This document shows, in pieces, positions 44,411 to 51,424 of a DNA stretch of 64,000 bases. The position numbers were made by a program, and so were the translations under genes. The notes under the pieces are model-generated. The model worked only from the letters and a program-made list of their open reading frames with translations. It was not told the DNA's origin and did no database searches. Numbering within the stretch: the first letter of the stretch is position 1; each line of letters starts with the position of its first letter. The stretch covers positions 124,001 through 188,000 of the forward strand of contig CAJTHL010000005.1 in assembly GCA_910576205.1 (NCBI GenBank), read 5' to 3'. This stretch comes from Clostridia bacterium. Lineage in GTDB: Bacteria; Bacillota; Clostridia; Lachnospirales; Lachnospiraceae.

Positions 44411-44623
44411 GGCAACTGCCCGGAGAAGCCCCCGGAAGGATTTACAGACGTATTACGGCTGGAAATTCTTCCAGTACATGGGGCCAGGGAGGGCAGATGC
44501 GGTACTTTAAAAACAGCATCTGCCCGGAGGGGCCCCCGGAAGGATTTTCAGACGTATTATGGCTGGAAATTCTTCCAGTACATGGGGGCCAGGGGAGGGC
44601 AGATGCGGTACTGGAATAGGAGG
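44411..44623 (+). repeat. SD-proximal structured repeat, locus G (tandem pair)
   Basis: Two units on the plus strand, the only plus-strand locus, and it precedes a plus-strand gene. The second unit is the most symmetrical: CATCTGCCC pairs with GGGCAGATG, GGCCCCC with GGGGGCC, and GGAAGGATTTTCAG with CTGGAAATTCTTCC. It ends in GCGGTACTGGAATAGGAGG, the SD of the gene starting at 44631. Confidence 0.92.
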
Positions 44624-44630
44624 TAATATT

Positions 44631-45662
44631 ATGGAATCAAGATTCAGATTCACCGCAGGCCCATGGAATGTCAACGAGGGCGTGGAGGCCTTTGGCCCCG
44701 GGGTACGCCCGGAGGTTCCCATCGAGGAGAAATTTAAGAAATTTGCCGAGATCGGCCTCTCCGGCGTTCAGTTTCATGACGACGACGCCGTGCCGGATAT
44801 CAACAACATGACGGAGCGGCAGATAATCGACTACGCAAAGGATATGAAATCCACCCTGGATAAATATGGCCTGGTGGCCGAGTTTGTGGCCCCCCGCCTT
44901 TGGATGGATCCCCGCACCACAGACGGCGGCTTCACCTCCAACAGCAAAGAGGACTACGACTTTGCCATGTGGCGGGCGAAACGCTCCATTGATATCGCCA
45001 GGGCTCTGGGAAGCAAAAACGTGGTTCTCTGGCTGGCCCGGGAAGGCACCCTCTGCGCGGAGAGCAAGGATCCGGTGGAAAAAGTTGGAAAGCTTATCGA
45101 CTCCATCAACGAAATGCTGGCCTACGACGAAAATATAAAAATTCTCATTGAATCCAAGCCCAACGAGCCTATTGACCGCAGCTACTGCCCCACCATCGGG
45201 CATGTGATGGCCCTCTCCGCTGCCACCAAAGACCCGGCCCGGGTAGGGGCCGTGCTGGAATCCGCCCACGCCATCCTGGCCGGACTGGATCCCGCCAACG
45301 AGATGGCCTTTGCGTTGAAATTTGGAAAGCTTGGCTCAGTCCATCTAAACGACCAGAACGGCTGTCGATACGACCAGGATAAATCCTTTGGCGCCGAAAG
45401 TCTCCGCAGCGCCTTCAACCAGATCAAGGTGCTGGTAGATCACAACTACGGTGCAGGCGGCGAAATGGTGGGCCTTGACGTCAAGGCCATGCGCACCCAG
45501 CATCCCGACGATCAGTACCGCCATATCCAGAATTCCATGAAGGTTGCCTGTATGCTGGAGGAAAAGGTGGCCAGATTTGACCGGGAATTCCAGGCCAGAT
45601 GCATTGCCGAGAGAAATTACGAAAAACTGGAAATGTATGTGATGGAACTTTTAATGTCCTAG
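44631..45662 (+). CDS. Xylose isomerase-family TIM-barrel protein
   Basis: A 343-aa protein related to class I (actinobacterial-type) xylose isomerases but diverged. The opening FRFTAGPWNVNEGVEAFGPG and SGVQFHDDDAVPD match the XylA start and catalytic His region. Metal ligands appear kept: Glu in IESKPNEP, Glu and His in VLESAHAILAGLD, and Asp residues in HLNDQNG, RYDQDKS and GLDVKAM. At 343 aa versus ~387 it is shorter. Start ATG 44631 follows TAGGAGG; the upstream open frame is repeat G. No xylulokinase is adjacent, so another aldose is possible. Confidence 0.82.
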   Translation: MESRFRFTAGPWNVNEGVEAFGPGVRPEVPIEEKFKKFAEIGLSGVQFHDDDAVPDINNMTERQIIDYAKDMKSTLDKYGLVAEFVAPRLWMDPRTTDGGFTSNSKEDYDFAMWRAKRSIDIARALGSKNVVLWLAREGTLCAESKDPVEKVGKLIDSINEMLAYDENIKILIESKPNEPIDRSYCPTIGHVMALSAATKDPARVGAVLESAHAILAGLDPANEMAFALKFGKLGSVHLNDQNGCRYDQDKSFGAESLRSAFNQIKVLVDHNYGAGGEMVGLDVKAMRTQHPDDQYRHIQNSMKVACMLEEKVARFDREFQARCIAERNYEKLEMYVMELLMS

Positions 45663-45673
45663 ATAATACGGGA

Positions 45674-45720
45674 GAAGGGGCGGCCGCGTGTGAATTTGCG
45701 CAGCTGCCCCTCTTCCTTTC
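45674..45720 (+). terminator. Terminator after the xylose-isomerase-like gene
   Basis: GAAGGGGC-GC-GCG pairs with GCGC-GC-GCCCCTCTTC (with mismatches) and is followed by CTTTC. It lies 12 nt after the stop and faces the convergent acetyltransferase gene. Confidence 0.5.
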
Positions 45721-45802
45721 GATTCTCCCATATATGAAATGCATATCGGCCAGCGAAGGCTGTCCGCCCGCCTGCAAATAAAGCTGCTTTTCCCTGCAAA
45801 AA

Positions 45803-46408
45803 TCACAAAGAATGCCCTGGAAACCCCTTCCGGTATCTGGCGTCGTCTTCCTCTGAAATTTCCCGCAGAACACGGCATGGATTTCCGCCGGCCAGCACAC
45901 CGGAGGGAATATCCTTTGTCACAATACTGCCCGCCGCGATTACGGCATTGTCCCCGATGGTCACGCCACCCATAATCTTTACGCCGCCTCCGACCCACAC
46001 ATTATCTCCGATGCGGATAGGCCAGGCATATTCCAGGCCCAGATTCCGGGTGTGGGCGTTTAGGGGATGGCCGGCCGCATAGAGGCCGCAGTCCGGTCCA
46101 AACATGACGTTGTCCCCGATCTCTATAAAATTACCCGCCAGAATTACGAAATTATAATTGGAGTAAAAATTCTCCCCCACGCTGACCCGTTCCCAGAAAT
46201 CACAGCGGAAAGGCTGCTCCACCAGGAATTTCTTCCCTGTGTGCTTAAAATTCTCACGGATCATCCGCTCCCGCTCCGCCGTCTGGGAGGGCCGGAGGGC
46301 ATTGTAGGAAAAGCTCAGCTCCTGGCTTCTTAGCCGTCCGGCCAGGAATTCCTCATCAAAGGCCGCGTCGTACAGAAGACCTGCCTCCGCCTTTTCTTTT
46401 TCTGTCAC
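45803..46408 (-). CDS. Sugar O-acetyltransferase (maltose/galactoside type)
   Basis: A left-handed beta-helix (hexapeptide repeat) acetyltransferase, acetyl-CoA dependent, 201 aa. The N-terminal Mac domain (EKAEAGLLYDAAFDEEFLA) is followed by repeats such as NYNFVILAGNFIEIGDNVM, the catalytic His region GLYAAGHPLNAHTRN and WVGGGVKIMGGVTIGDNAV. The start is GTG at 46408 with TAGGAGGGG upstream and 11 nt after the creatininase-family stop. In an operon with M24 and creatininase-family genes. Such enzymes often detoxify surplus sugars; the acceptor is unknown. Confidence 0.9.
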   Translation of the reverse strand: MTEKEKAEAGLLYDAAFDEEFLAGRLRSQELSFSYNALRPSQTAERERMIRENFKHTGKKFLVEQPFRCDFWERVSVGENFYSNYNFVILAGNFIEIGDNVMFGPDCGLYAAGHPLNAHTRNLGLEYAWPIRIGDNVWVGGGVKIMGGVTIGDNAVIAAGSIVTKDIPSGVLAGGNPCRVLREISEEDDARYRKGFPGHSL

Positions 46409-46419
46409 CGCTTCCCCTC

Positions 46420-47157
46420 CTATACGATTATTTTCTCCAGGGTTTCCAGGGCGCACCGCACCATATGCTGTCCAAGCTCCATGCTGGTTTCCACGGAATT
46501 TTTCGCGAACCACTGGGTATTGTCTTTTGTGCGCTCAAGGTCTACATGGTCGGGATATAGCGCGTACATCAGGCTGGATTCGTATTTCCCCGCATGGTCA
46601 AAACCGCCGCACTTGTGCTGGGCCTCAGCCGACAGCAGGGGGATCACCTTAATATAAGAAAACGGATCGTCCCCGGAACCCAGATTTTCATAATAATCCG
46701 CGTAGTCATTGCTGCCCCACCAGCCCTTTCCCCTGGTTTCCTCCATATACTCCATAATCACCTTTTTCGCCGCTTTATGGCAGGCCAGGGTCATGGGCAT
46801 AAGGCCGGCCTCCTCAGTCTGATGATGGGCAATGCAGTAAATGTTTTTCACGCCTCCGTAGACCATGGATTTCAGAATACAGTAAATATAGTTCTCGTAT
46901 ACATCCACGTCCACATGAATGGTGCCGCTTTCGGGCCCGGCCACCGCATAGCTGGCCACCCCGTACCAGATGGGCGGACACACCACCATCTCCTTTGTCT
47001 TTTCCAGCTCCCGCAGCACCCCGGTAATCACCATGGTGTCTGTGCCGCAGCTTGCATGCAGGGCGTGATATTCAATAGTTCCAATGGGTATCACATAGGG
47101 AACCCTTCTCCTTTTCGCATCCTCCAGTTCCTGAAAGAACATGTCTACCATCTGCAT
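46420..47157 (-). CDS. Creatininase family protein
   Basis: A 245-aa metal-dependent amidohydrolase-like protein. The family hallmark is VIPIGTIEYHALHASCGTD (Glu/His metal ligands), with YCIAHHQTEEAG giving further His/Glu residues. The family covers creatininase, FAPy deformylase and mycofactocin peptidase, so the substrate is open. It sits 28 nt after an M24 (creatinase/prolidase-fold) gene. Creatininase plus creatinase would degrade creatinine, but both families are broad and no sarcosine genes are seen, so this is not claimed. Confidence 0.82.
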   Translation of the reverse strand: MQMVDMFFQELEDAKRRRVPYVIPIGTIEYHALHASCGTDTMVITGVLRELEKTKEMVVCPPIWYGVASYAVAGPESGTIHVDVDVYENYIYCILKSMVYGGVKNIYCIAHHQTEEAGLMPMTLACHKAAKKVIMEYMEETRGKGWWGSNDYADYYENLGSGDDPFSYIKVIPLLSAEAQHKCGGFDHAGKYESSLMYALYPDHVDLERTKDNTQWFAKNSVETSMELGQHMVRCALETLEKIIV

Positions 47158-47185
47158 CGTATCACCCTCATTTCCAGAGTCTTAT

Positions 47186-48364
47186 TTAAAATTCCAGCTC
47201 GTACAAGGTTCCGATCTCCGGGGAAAGGATATCGCACCCCTCCTCTGTCACGGCGATTCCCTTTTCCCAGCGGACGCCAAAGGTGTCGGAGGAGATAAAG
47301 GTGTCGATCTGGAATGTCATGTTGGACTGGAGGGCATAGTCCGAAATCGTCTCCACCCAGGGAGCCTCCACCTCAATCATACCTGTGCCGTGAAGGGGGC
47401 CGTATACGAAATTATCTTTGTAGCCGTTTCGCACATAGTAATCATAAAATTCCCTGGCAATATCCGCGGCAATCACCCCGGCCTTTACCTGCTCCTGGGT
47501 CCATCTGTGGGCCTCCAGGCCAAACAGCACCACGTCTCTTCTCCTTCCCTCCAGCTTACCCAGAACAATGGGGTAGCCGATAGCCGCCGAATATCCGTCA
47601 ATCTTGGCGGACAGGTTCAGCTGCACAATATCGCCCTTCTCAAATTTCCGGTAGCTGGAACGGGAAATGGCATGGCGGGTGGACGCCTCGGAAAAGACAT
47701 ACATAGGAAGCCCCTCATACTCTGCCCCATGCTCATACACCACTCTCTGGGCAACCCCTACCATCTGAAGCTCCGTCATGCCCGGGCGGATCTCCTTAAT
47801 GACCTGCTGGGTTGCCAGCTCTGCAATGCGGTAGCCTTCCCGCAGGCAGTTGATCTCATTTATGGATTTAATGGAGCGAAGCTCCACCATAATATGGTCT
47901 GCGCGCACGATCTCCGCCTCCGGAAACGCCTCCTTAATGGCCTCCATAATCACCACGGAGGTGTCCAGATAGCTGGCCACACCGATGCGAAGCTTCTTTC
48001 CGGTAATGCCCAGGGAGCGAAAAACGTCCTGATATGTATCTGCCACAAGCTCCGGGTACGCAGGGTCTGCCCCTTCCCGGTAAGCCTTCAGGACAAAAAC
48101 CTTGTCGATCCGGGAGCGGTCAGCCCCAAACTCCCTGCTCTCGGGCCCCACCATAAGCGCCGCCTCCCCTGTGGGTGCAATGGCAACGCCACAGCGCTCA
48201 AACAGAGGCCAGTAGCCGGAAAAATACCGGGCGTTTGCGTAATCAGCCTCGTTAGAATTGACGATGAGGGCGTCCAGGCCTTCCCTCTGAATAATCTTTG
48301 CCGCCTTCTGGGCTCTCTCTTTGTATTCCTGATCCGGTATCCGGATGGTTCCATGTTCTGCCAT
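47186..48364 (-). CDS. M24 family metallopeptidase (prolidase/creatinase fold)
   Basis: A 392-aa two-domain protein: N-terminal creatinase-like domain (AKIIQREGLDALIVNSNEAD) and C-terminal pita-bread domain from about residue 170 (EINCLREGYRIAELATQQ). Some usual metal ligands of aminopeptidases are altered. The positions normally DxG and GxGHGxG read VQLNLSAKIDGY and YGPLHGTGMIEVEAPW, so it may not be a canonical Xaa-Pro peptidase. The start is MAEHGTIRIP at 48364 with TAGGAGA at the end of repeat H. First of three tightly spaced genes. Confidence 0.8.
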   Translation of the reverse strand: MAEHGTIRIPDQEYKERAQKAAKIIQREGLDALIVNSNEADYANARYFSGYWPLFERCGVAIAPTGEAALMVGPESREFGADRSRIDKVFVLKAYREGADPAYPELVADTYQDVFRSLGITGKKLRIGVASYLDTSVVIMEAIKEAFPEAEIVRADHIMVELRSIKSINEINCLREGYRIAELATQQVIKEIRPGMTELQMVGVAQRVVYEHGAEYEGLPMYVFSEASTRHAISRSSYRKFEKGDIVQLNLSAKIDGYSAAIGYPIVLGKLEGRRRDVVLFGLEAHRWTQEQVKAGVIAADIAREFYDYYVRNGYKDNFVYGPLHGTGMIEVEAPWVETISDYALQSNMTFQIDTFISSDTFGVRWEKGIAVTEEGCDILSPEIGTLYELEF

Positions 48365-48372
48365 AATGATTC

Positions 48373-48484
48373 TCCTATTCCAGTTCCGCAATCCCCCTCC
48401 CAGTACACAAAAGCATTTCCAGCCGTATAATGCCGTGTCTGTAAATCCTTTTGTGTACTGGCCGGGGTCTTGCTGTTTCCAGTT
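48373..48484 (-). repeat. SD-proximal structured repeat, locus H (diverged, stem kept)
   Basis: Sense strand: AACAGCAAGACCCCGGCCA, GTACACAAAAGGATTTACAG, then CTGGAAATGCTTTTGTGTAC and TGGGAGGGGGATTGCGGAAC, TGGAATAGGAG. The arms GTACACAAAAG and CTTTTGTGTAC differ from the other copies but still pair with each other. It lies between the ASRT stop and the M24 start. Confidence 0.85.
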
Positions 48485-48490
48485 TCCTAG

Positions 48491-48853
48491 TTAGTCGCAA
48501 CAATAACCCGGGGTGGTGTAGAAGGCAACGGCTCTGGGCTCTGCCCGGCCATACTGGGCTACTACCGGCTCGTCGCTCTCCAGAAGGACAGCGTACTGTT
48601 CCCCAAAGACCGCCGTATGCTGTCCGAAATCCCCGCTCTCATTCGTGCGGAGACACCGTACCCGCCGGGCGTTTACCGTAACCTGGATATCCGTGACCGG
48701 CTCCTTGTCCGTGTAAAGCAGGGTAATCCGGATATGGGCGTCCCGTTCCCCCGTATTGGTGATGATAACAGACTCATGTCCTGGTATGACGTTTACGCCC
48801 TCCGGCGGAAGCTCCGCGTCCGGAAACACCCACACACGTTTTCCATATCCCAT
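48491..48853 (-). CDS. ASRT-like protein (sensory rhodopsin transducer family)
   Basis: A 120-aa beta-sandwich protein of the Anabaena sensory rhodopsin transducer family. Diagnostic blocks are GKRVWVFPDAELPP, GHESVIITNTGERDAHIRIT, LLYTDKEPVTD and VLLESDEPVVAQYGRAEPRA. No rhodopsin gene is present. Comparative work has proposed that the family is a small-molecule, perhaps sugar, binding domain found in catabolic operons. Its promoter diverges from that of the LacI-SBP gene, and it is followed by repeat H and the M24, creatininase-family and acetyltransferase genes. Confidence 0.75.
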   Translation of the reverse strand: MGYGKRVWVFPDAELPPEGVNVIPGHESVIITNTGERDAHIRITLLYTDKEPVTDIQVTVNARRVRCLRTNESGDFGQHTAVFGEQYAVLLESDEPVVAQYGRAEPRAVAFYTTPGYCCD

Positions 48854-48886
48854 GAGCAGTCCTCCTTTCCTTAATTCTGTAATTTT

Positions 48887-48915
48887 ATTTTATCTCCATT
48901 CCCGTATCCCGTCAA
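48887..48915 (-). promoter_or_regulatory. Promoter of the ASRT operon
   Basis: TTGACG (48910-48915) and TAAAAT (48887-48892) on the minus strand with a 17-bp spacer, ~34 bp from the ASRT start codon. The palindrome at 48922-48937 lies just upstream of this -35. Confidence 0.65.
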
Positions 48916-48921
48916 TATTTA

Positions 48922-48961
48922 AAGTAAAATTTTACTTATATTTTATTTAAACGTTTTACTT
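48922..48961. promoter_or_regulatory. Two candidate LacI-family operators
   Basis: A perfect 16-bp palindrome AAGTAAAATTTTACTT (48922-48937) and a related site TTTAAACGTTTTACTT (48946-48961) share the half-site AAGTAAAA. Their centres are 24 bp apart, and the second overlaps the -35 of the LacI-SBP promoter. Autorepression and control of the divergent ASRT operon are plausible. Confidence 0.55.
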
Positions 48962-48988
48962 TACATTACCGTTTTTTCATGTTATACT
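48960..48988 (+). promoter_or_regulatory. Promoter of the LacI-SBP gene
   Basis: TTTACA (48960-48965), 17-bp spacer, TATACT (48983-48988), ~49 bp upstream of the start codon. Confidence 0.7.
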
Positions 48989-49036
48989 TTTTCAAAGCCT
49001 AAACAAGATAAACTATACAGGAAGGTGGGATACCTT

Positions 49037-51331
49037 ATGGCAACTATCAAAGACGTAGCCCGCATGGCAGGCGTATCCATTGCCACGGTCTCCAATTACA
49101 TAAACAAGACAAAACCTGTCAGCAAAGGAGCCGCCGCCAGGATCCAGGCGGCCGTGGAAACCCTGCAATATTCCCCTAACCTGTCGGCAAAAAGTCTGAA
49201 GTCCAATTCCTATACGGATATCGGCGTGATTCTTCCGGACTTTGACAACTCTTATTATGTGCAGATTTTCCAGGGGATTGAAAATACATTTCAGAATACG
49301 GAATACTATACGAATCTGACCTTTTCCTATGACGTCCCGGATTTGGAACAGGCCATTTTTCACAGTTTTTTAAAAAAACAGATCCAGGGCCTTATCTTGA
49401 TCTCCTGCCAGCCGGATAACTGGGAATTTTATCATAAATATTTTACTTCCCATGAACATCCCCTGGTACTGATAGACCGGGATATCCGCAACCTGGATGC
49501 CAATTTTGTGTCCTTTGACACCCACGCCATACTCCGGCGGATTACCGGGCAGCTTTTAGACCGCGGATACCGGAAGATCTTTCTGCTCTCCGGCCCAGAG
49601 TGCTTCTCCTGTGAAGCCGGCTGTATCCGGGGATTTTCCAGCGCGTTTCAGAATAAGGGCCTTAAGCCGGAGCCCTCCTTTTTTGTGCAGACAAATTTAA
49701 CCCGGGAGGACGCCTTCCGGAAAACCATCCAGCTCTTTCGCACCCAGATTCCCCAGTCCATTGTGGCCACCTCGGAATCCGTCGCGGCCGGAGCCATTGA
49801 AGCCCTCTATGTCCTGGGCTTTTCCACCGGGGAAATCCCGGTTGTGACTCTGGGGGAGGATCACTGGAATCTCTATACCCATTCCTTTGCGGCGGCCTCC
49901 GCGCCCCGGCCTGCCATCCATCTGGGGCAGACGGCCGCAACATTGCTGCTGGATCAACTCCGCTCTCCCCTTACAAAGGAAAACGAAAAGGTGATTATAG
50001 GGGATCCCGGAATTACGCGCATGGTTTCCCTTCCCGGATATTTTTCCAGCCCCAGGCCGGCTAATCGGGAGGCTTCTCTTGAACGCCTGCGCATTTTAAT
50101 GCTGGATACCCCACAGGTACACACGCTTTTGGGGCTTCTGCGCAATTTTGAAAATCAGTGCGGGGTAAAAGCAGATGTAACCATTCTCCCCCATCACCAT
50201 CTGTACGAAACGATTCTTAAGACTCATGGCGTATCCTCCCAGTCAGAGGCGCTCTCCCTTTCTGACCGCAGGGGCTATGATGTGATTATGTACGATATCC
50301 CCTGGCTTTCCGATCTGGCCTCCGCCGGGATTCTCCATGACTTGACGCCGGAGCTTAAAAATATGGATCTGGATATTTTTCTTCCTGGCTGTCTTGATTA
50401 TTTCAGCCTTTTTAAGGGCCGGTATTTCGGGCTGCCCTTTATGTACGCCCCTCAGATCTTTTATTATAGGAAGGATTTATTTGAAAATACAGAATTAAAG
50501 GCGGATTATGAACGCCGGAACAATATTACTTTGCGTCCGCCTCTCACTTTAAAAGAATTTAATACCATCGCGGATTTTTTTACAAACCACACGGATGCCA
50601 TTGACTATGGCCTCTCCATTCCTGCCGCCTATGACGAATACCTGGCTCCGGAGCTGTATATGCGGCTTCGCACCTTTGGAGGACGCCTCTTTGACAACAG
50701 CGGAAACGTCTGCCTGGGACAGGACGCTTCCCTGAAAGCCTACATCAGTTTCCTGCGCTCCGTCCGTCTGGCAAAACCGGATTACCGCACCGCCACGGAC
50801 GTTAGTGTGGTGCAGGATTTCCTAAAAGGCGAGACTGCCATGCTGATAACCTACCCCTCTTTCCTCACGGATGTGGCGGATCTTCGAAGGAGCAACATGG
50901 TGGGCTCCATCGGCTGTCACCATATTCCCGGGCGCAGCCCCCTGCTGGGTGGGTGGAGCCTTGGAGTCAGCAGCCGCTCCACCAGAAAGCATCTGGCCTT
51001 TTCCTTTCTCCAATGGATCTGCCAGGAGCAGACGGCCAATTACTTTGCCCTTCTGGGAGGACAATCTGCCATCACCTCCACCTATACCAACGATGAGCTC
51101 ATTAAGCTGTACCCCTGGCTGCCCTTGTACCACTCCACCTACCAGTACACCAAACCTACCGTGCCGCCGGAGCTTCCGGGCCGGACGATCCTGTCCCAGA
51201 ATGACATTGACGCCATTGTCTGCCGCTGGGTGTATGAACTCCTGGACGAAAAAATCCAGGTGCAGGACGCAATCGCCAATACCCAGTCCCAGCTTGAAGC
51301 CCTGGTAAACCGACAGCGGAATTTCCGATAG
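49037..51331 (+). CDS. LacI-type regulator fused to a solute-binding-protein domain
   Basis: A 764-aa hybrid. Residues 1-55 are a LacI helix-turn-helix (ATIKDVARMAGVSIATVSNY with hinge NLSAKSLKS), and residues ~60-335 a LacI-type ligand domain (IGVILPDFDNSYYVQIFQGI). Residues ~345-764 form a CUT1-like extracellular solute-binding fold (YFGLPFMYAPQIFYYRKDLF, GIDYG-like segment DAIDYGLSIPAAYDEYLAP, GGWSLGVSSRSTRKHLAFSF). There is no signal peptide, so the binding domain must work in the cytoplasm, presumably as a second sensor. Start ATG 49037 follows AGGAAGGTGGG. It diverges from the ASRT operon. Confidence 0.88.
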   Translation: MATIKDVARMAGVSIATVSNYINKTKPVSKGAAARIQAAVETLQYSPNLSAKSLKSNSYTDIGVILPDFDNSYYVQIFQGIENTFQNTEYYTNLTFSYDVPDLEQAIFHSFLKKQIQGLILISCQPDNWEFYHKYFTSHEHPLVLIDRDIRNLDANFVSFDTHAILRRITGQLLDRGYRKIFLLSGPECFSCEAGCIRGFSSAFQNKGLKPEPSFFVQTNLTREDAFRKTIQLFRTQIPQSIVATSESVAAGAIEALYVLGFSTGEIPVVTLGEDHWNLYTHSFAAASAPRPAIHLGQTAATLLLDQLRSPLTKENEKVIIGDPGITRMVSLPGYFSSPRPANREASLERLRILMLDTPQVHTLLGLLRNFENQCGVKADVTILPHHHLYETILKTHGVSSQSEALSLSDRRGYDVIMYDIPWLSDLASAGILHDLTPELKNMDLDIFLPGCLDYFSLFKGRYFGLPFMYAPQIFYYRKDLFENTELKADYERRNNITLRPPLTLKEFNTIADFFTNHTDAIDYGLSIPAAYDEYLAPELYMRLRTFGGRLFDNSGNVCLGQDASLKAYISFLRSVRLAKPDYRTATDVSVVQDFLKGETAMLITYPSFLTDVADLRRSNMVGSIGCHHIPGRSPLLGGWSLGVSSRSTRKHLAFSFLQWICQEQTANYFALLGGQSAITSTYTNDELIKLYPWLPLYHSTYQYTKPTVPPELPGRTILSQNDIDAIVCRWVYELLDEKIQVQDAIANTQSQLEALVNRQRNFR

Positions 51332-51424
51332 CCGCCTCTTTGTTCTTTGTGAATGCCAGGCTAAAAACAAGCCCGGGTTCAGCCACTTTTCGCCCCTGTG
51401 CCGTCATGTTATTTCACGGCTTCT

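Noticed and set aside
44411..44623. Tandem repeats as a CRISPR array
   Set aside because: Units are ~105 bp, directly adjacent, two at most, with no spacers and no cas genes.
46420..48364. Creatinine degradation pathway from creatininase-family and creatinase-fold genes
   Set aside because: Both families are broad, the M24 protein has altered active-site blocks, and no sarcosine-processing genes are nearby.
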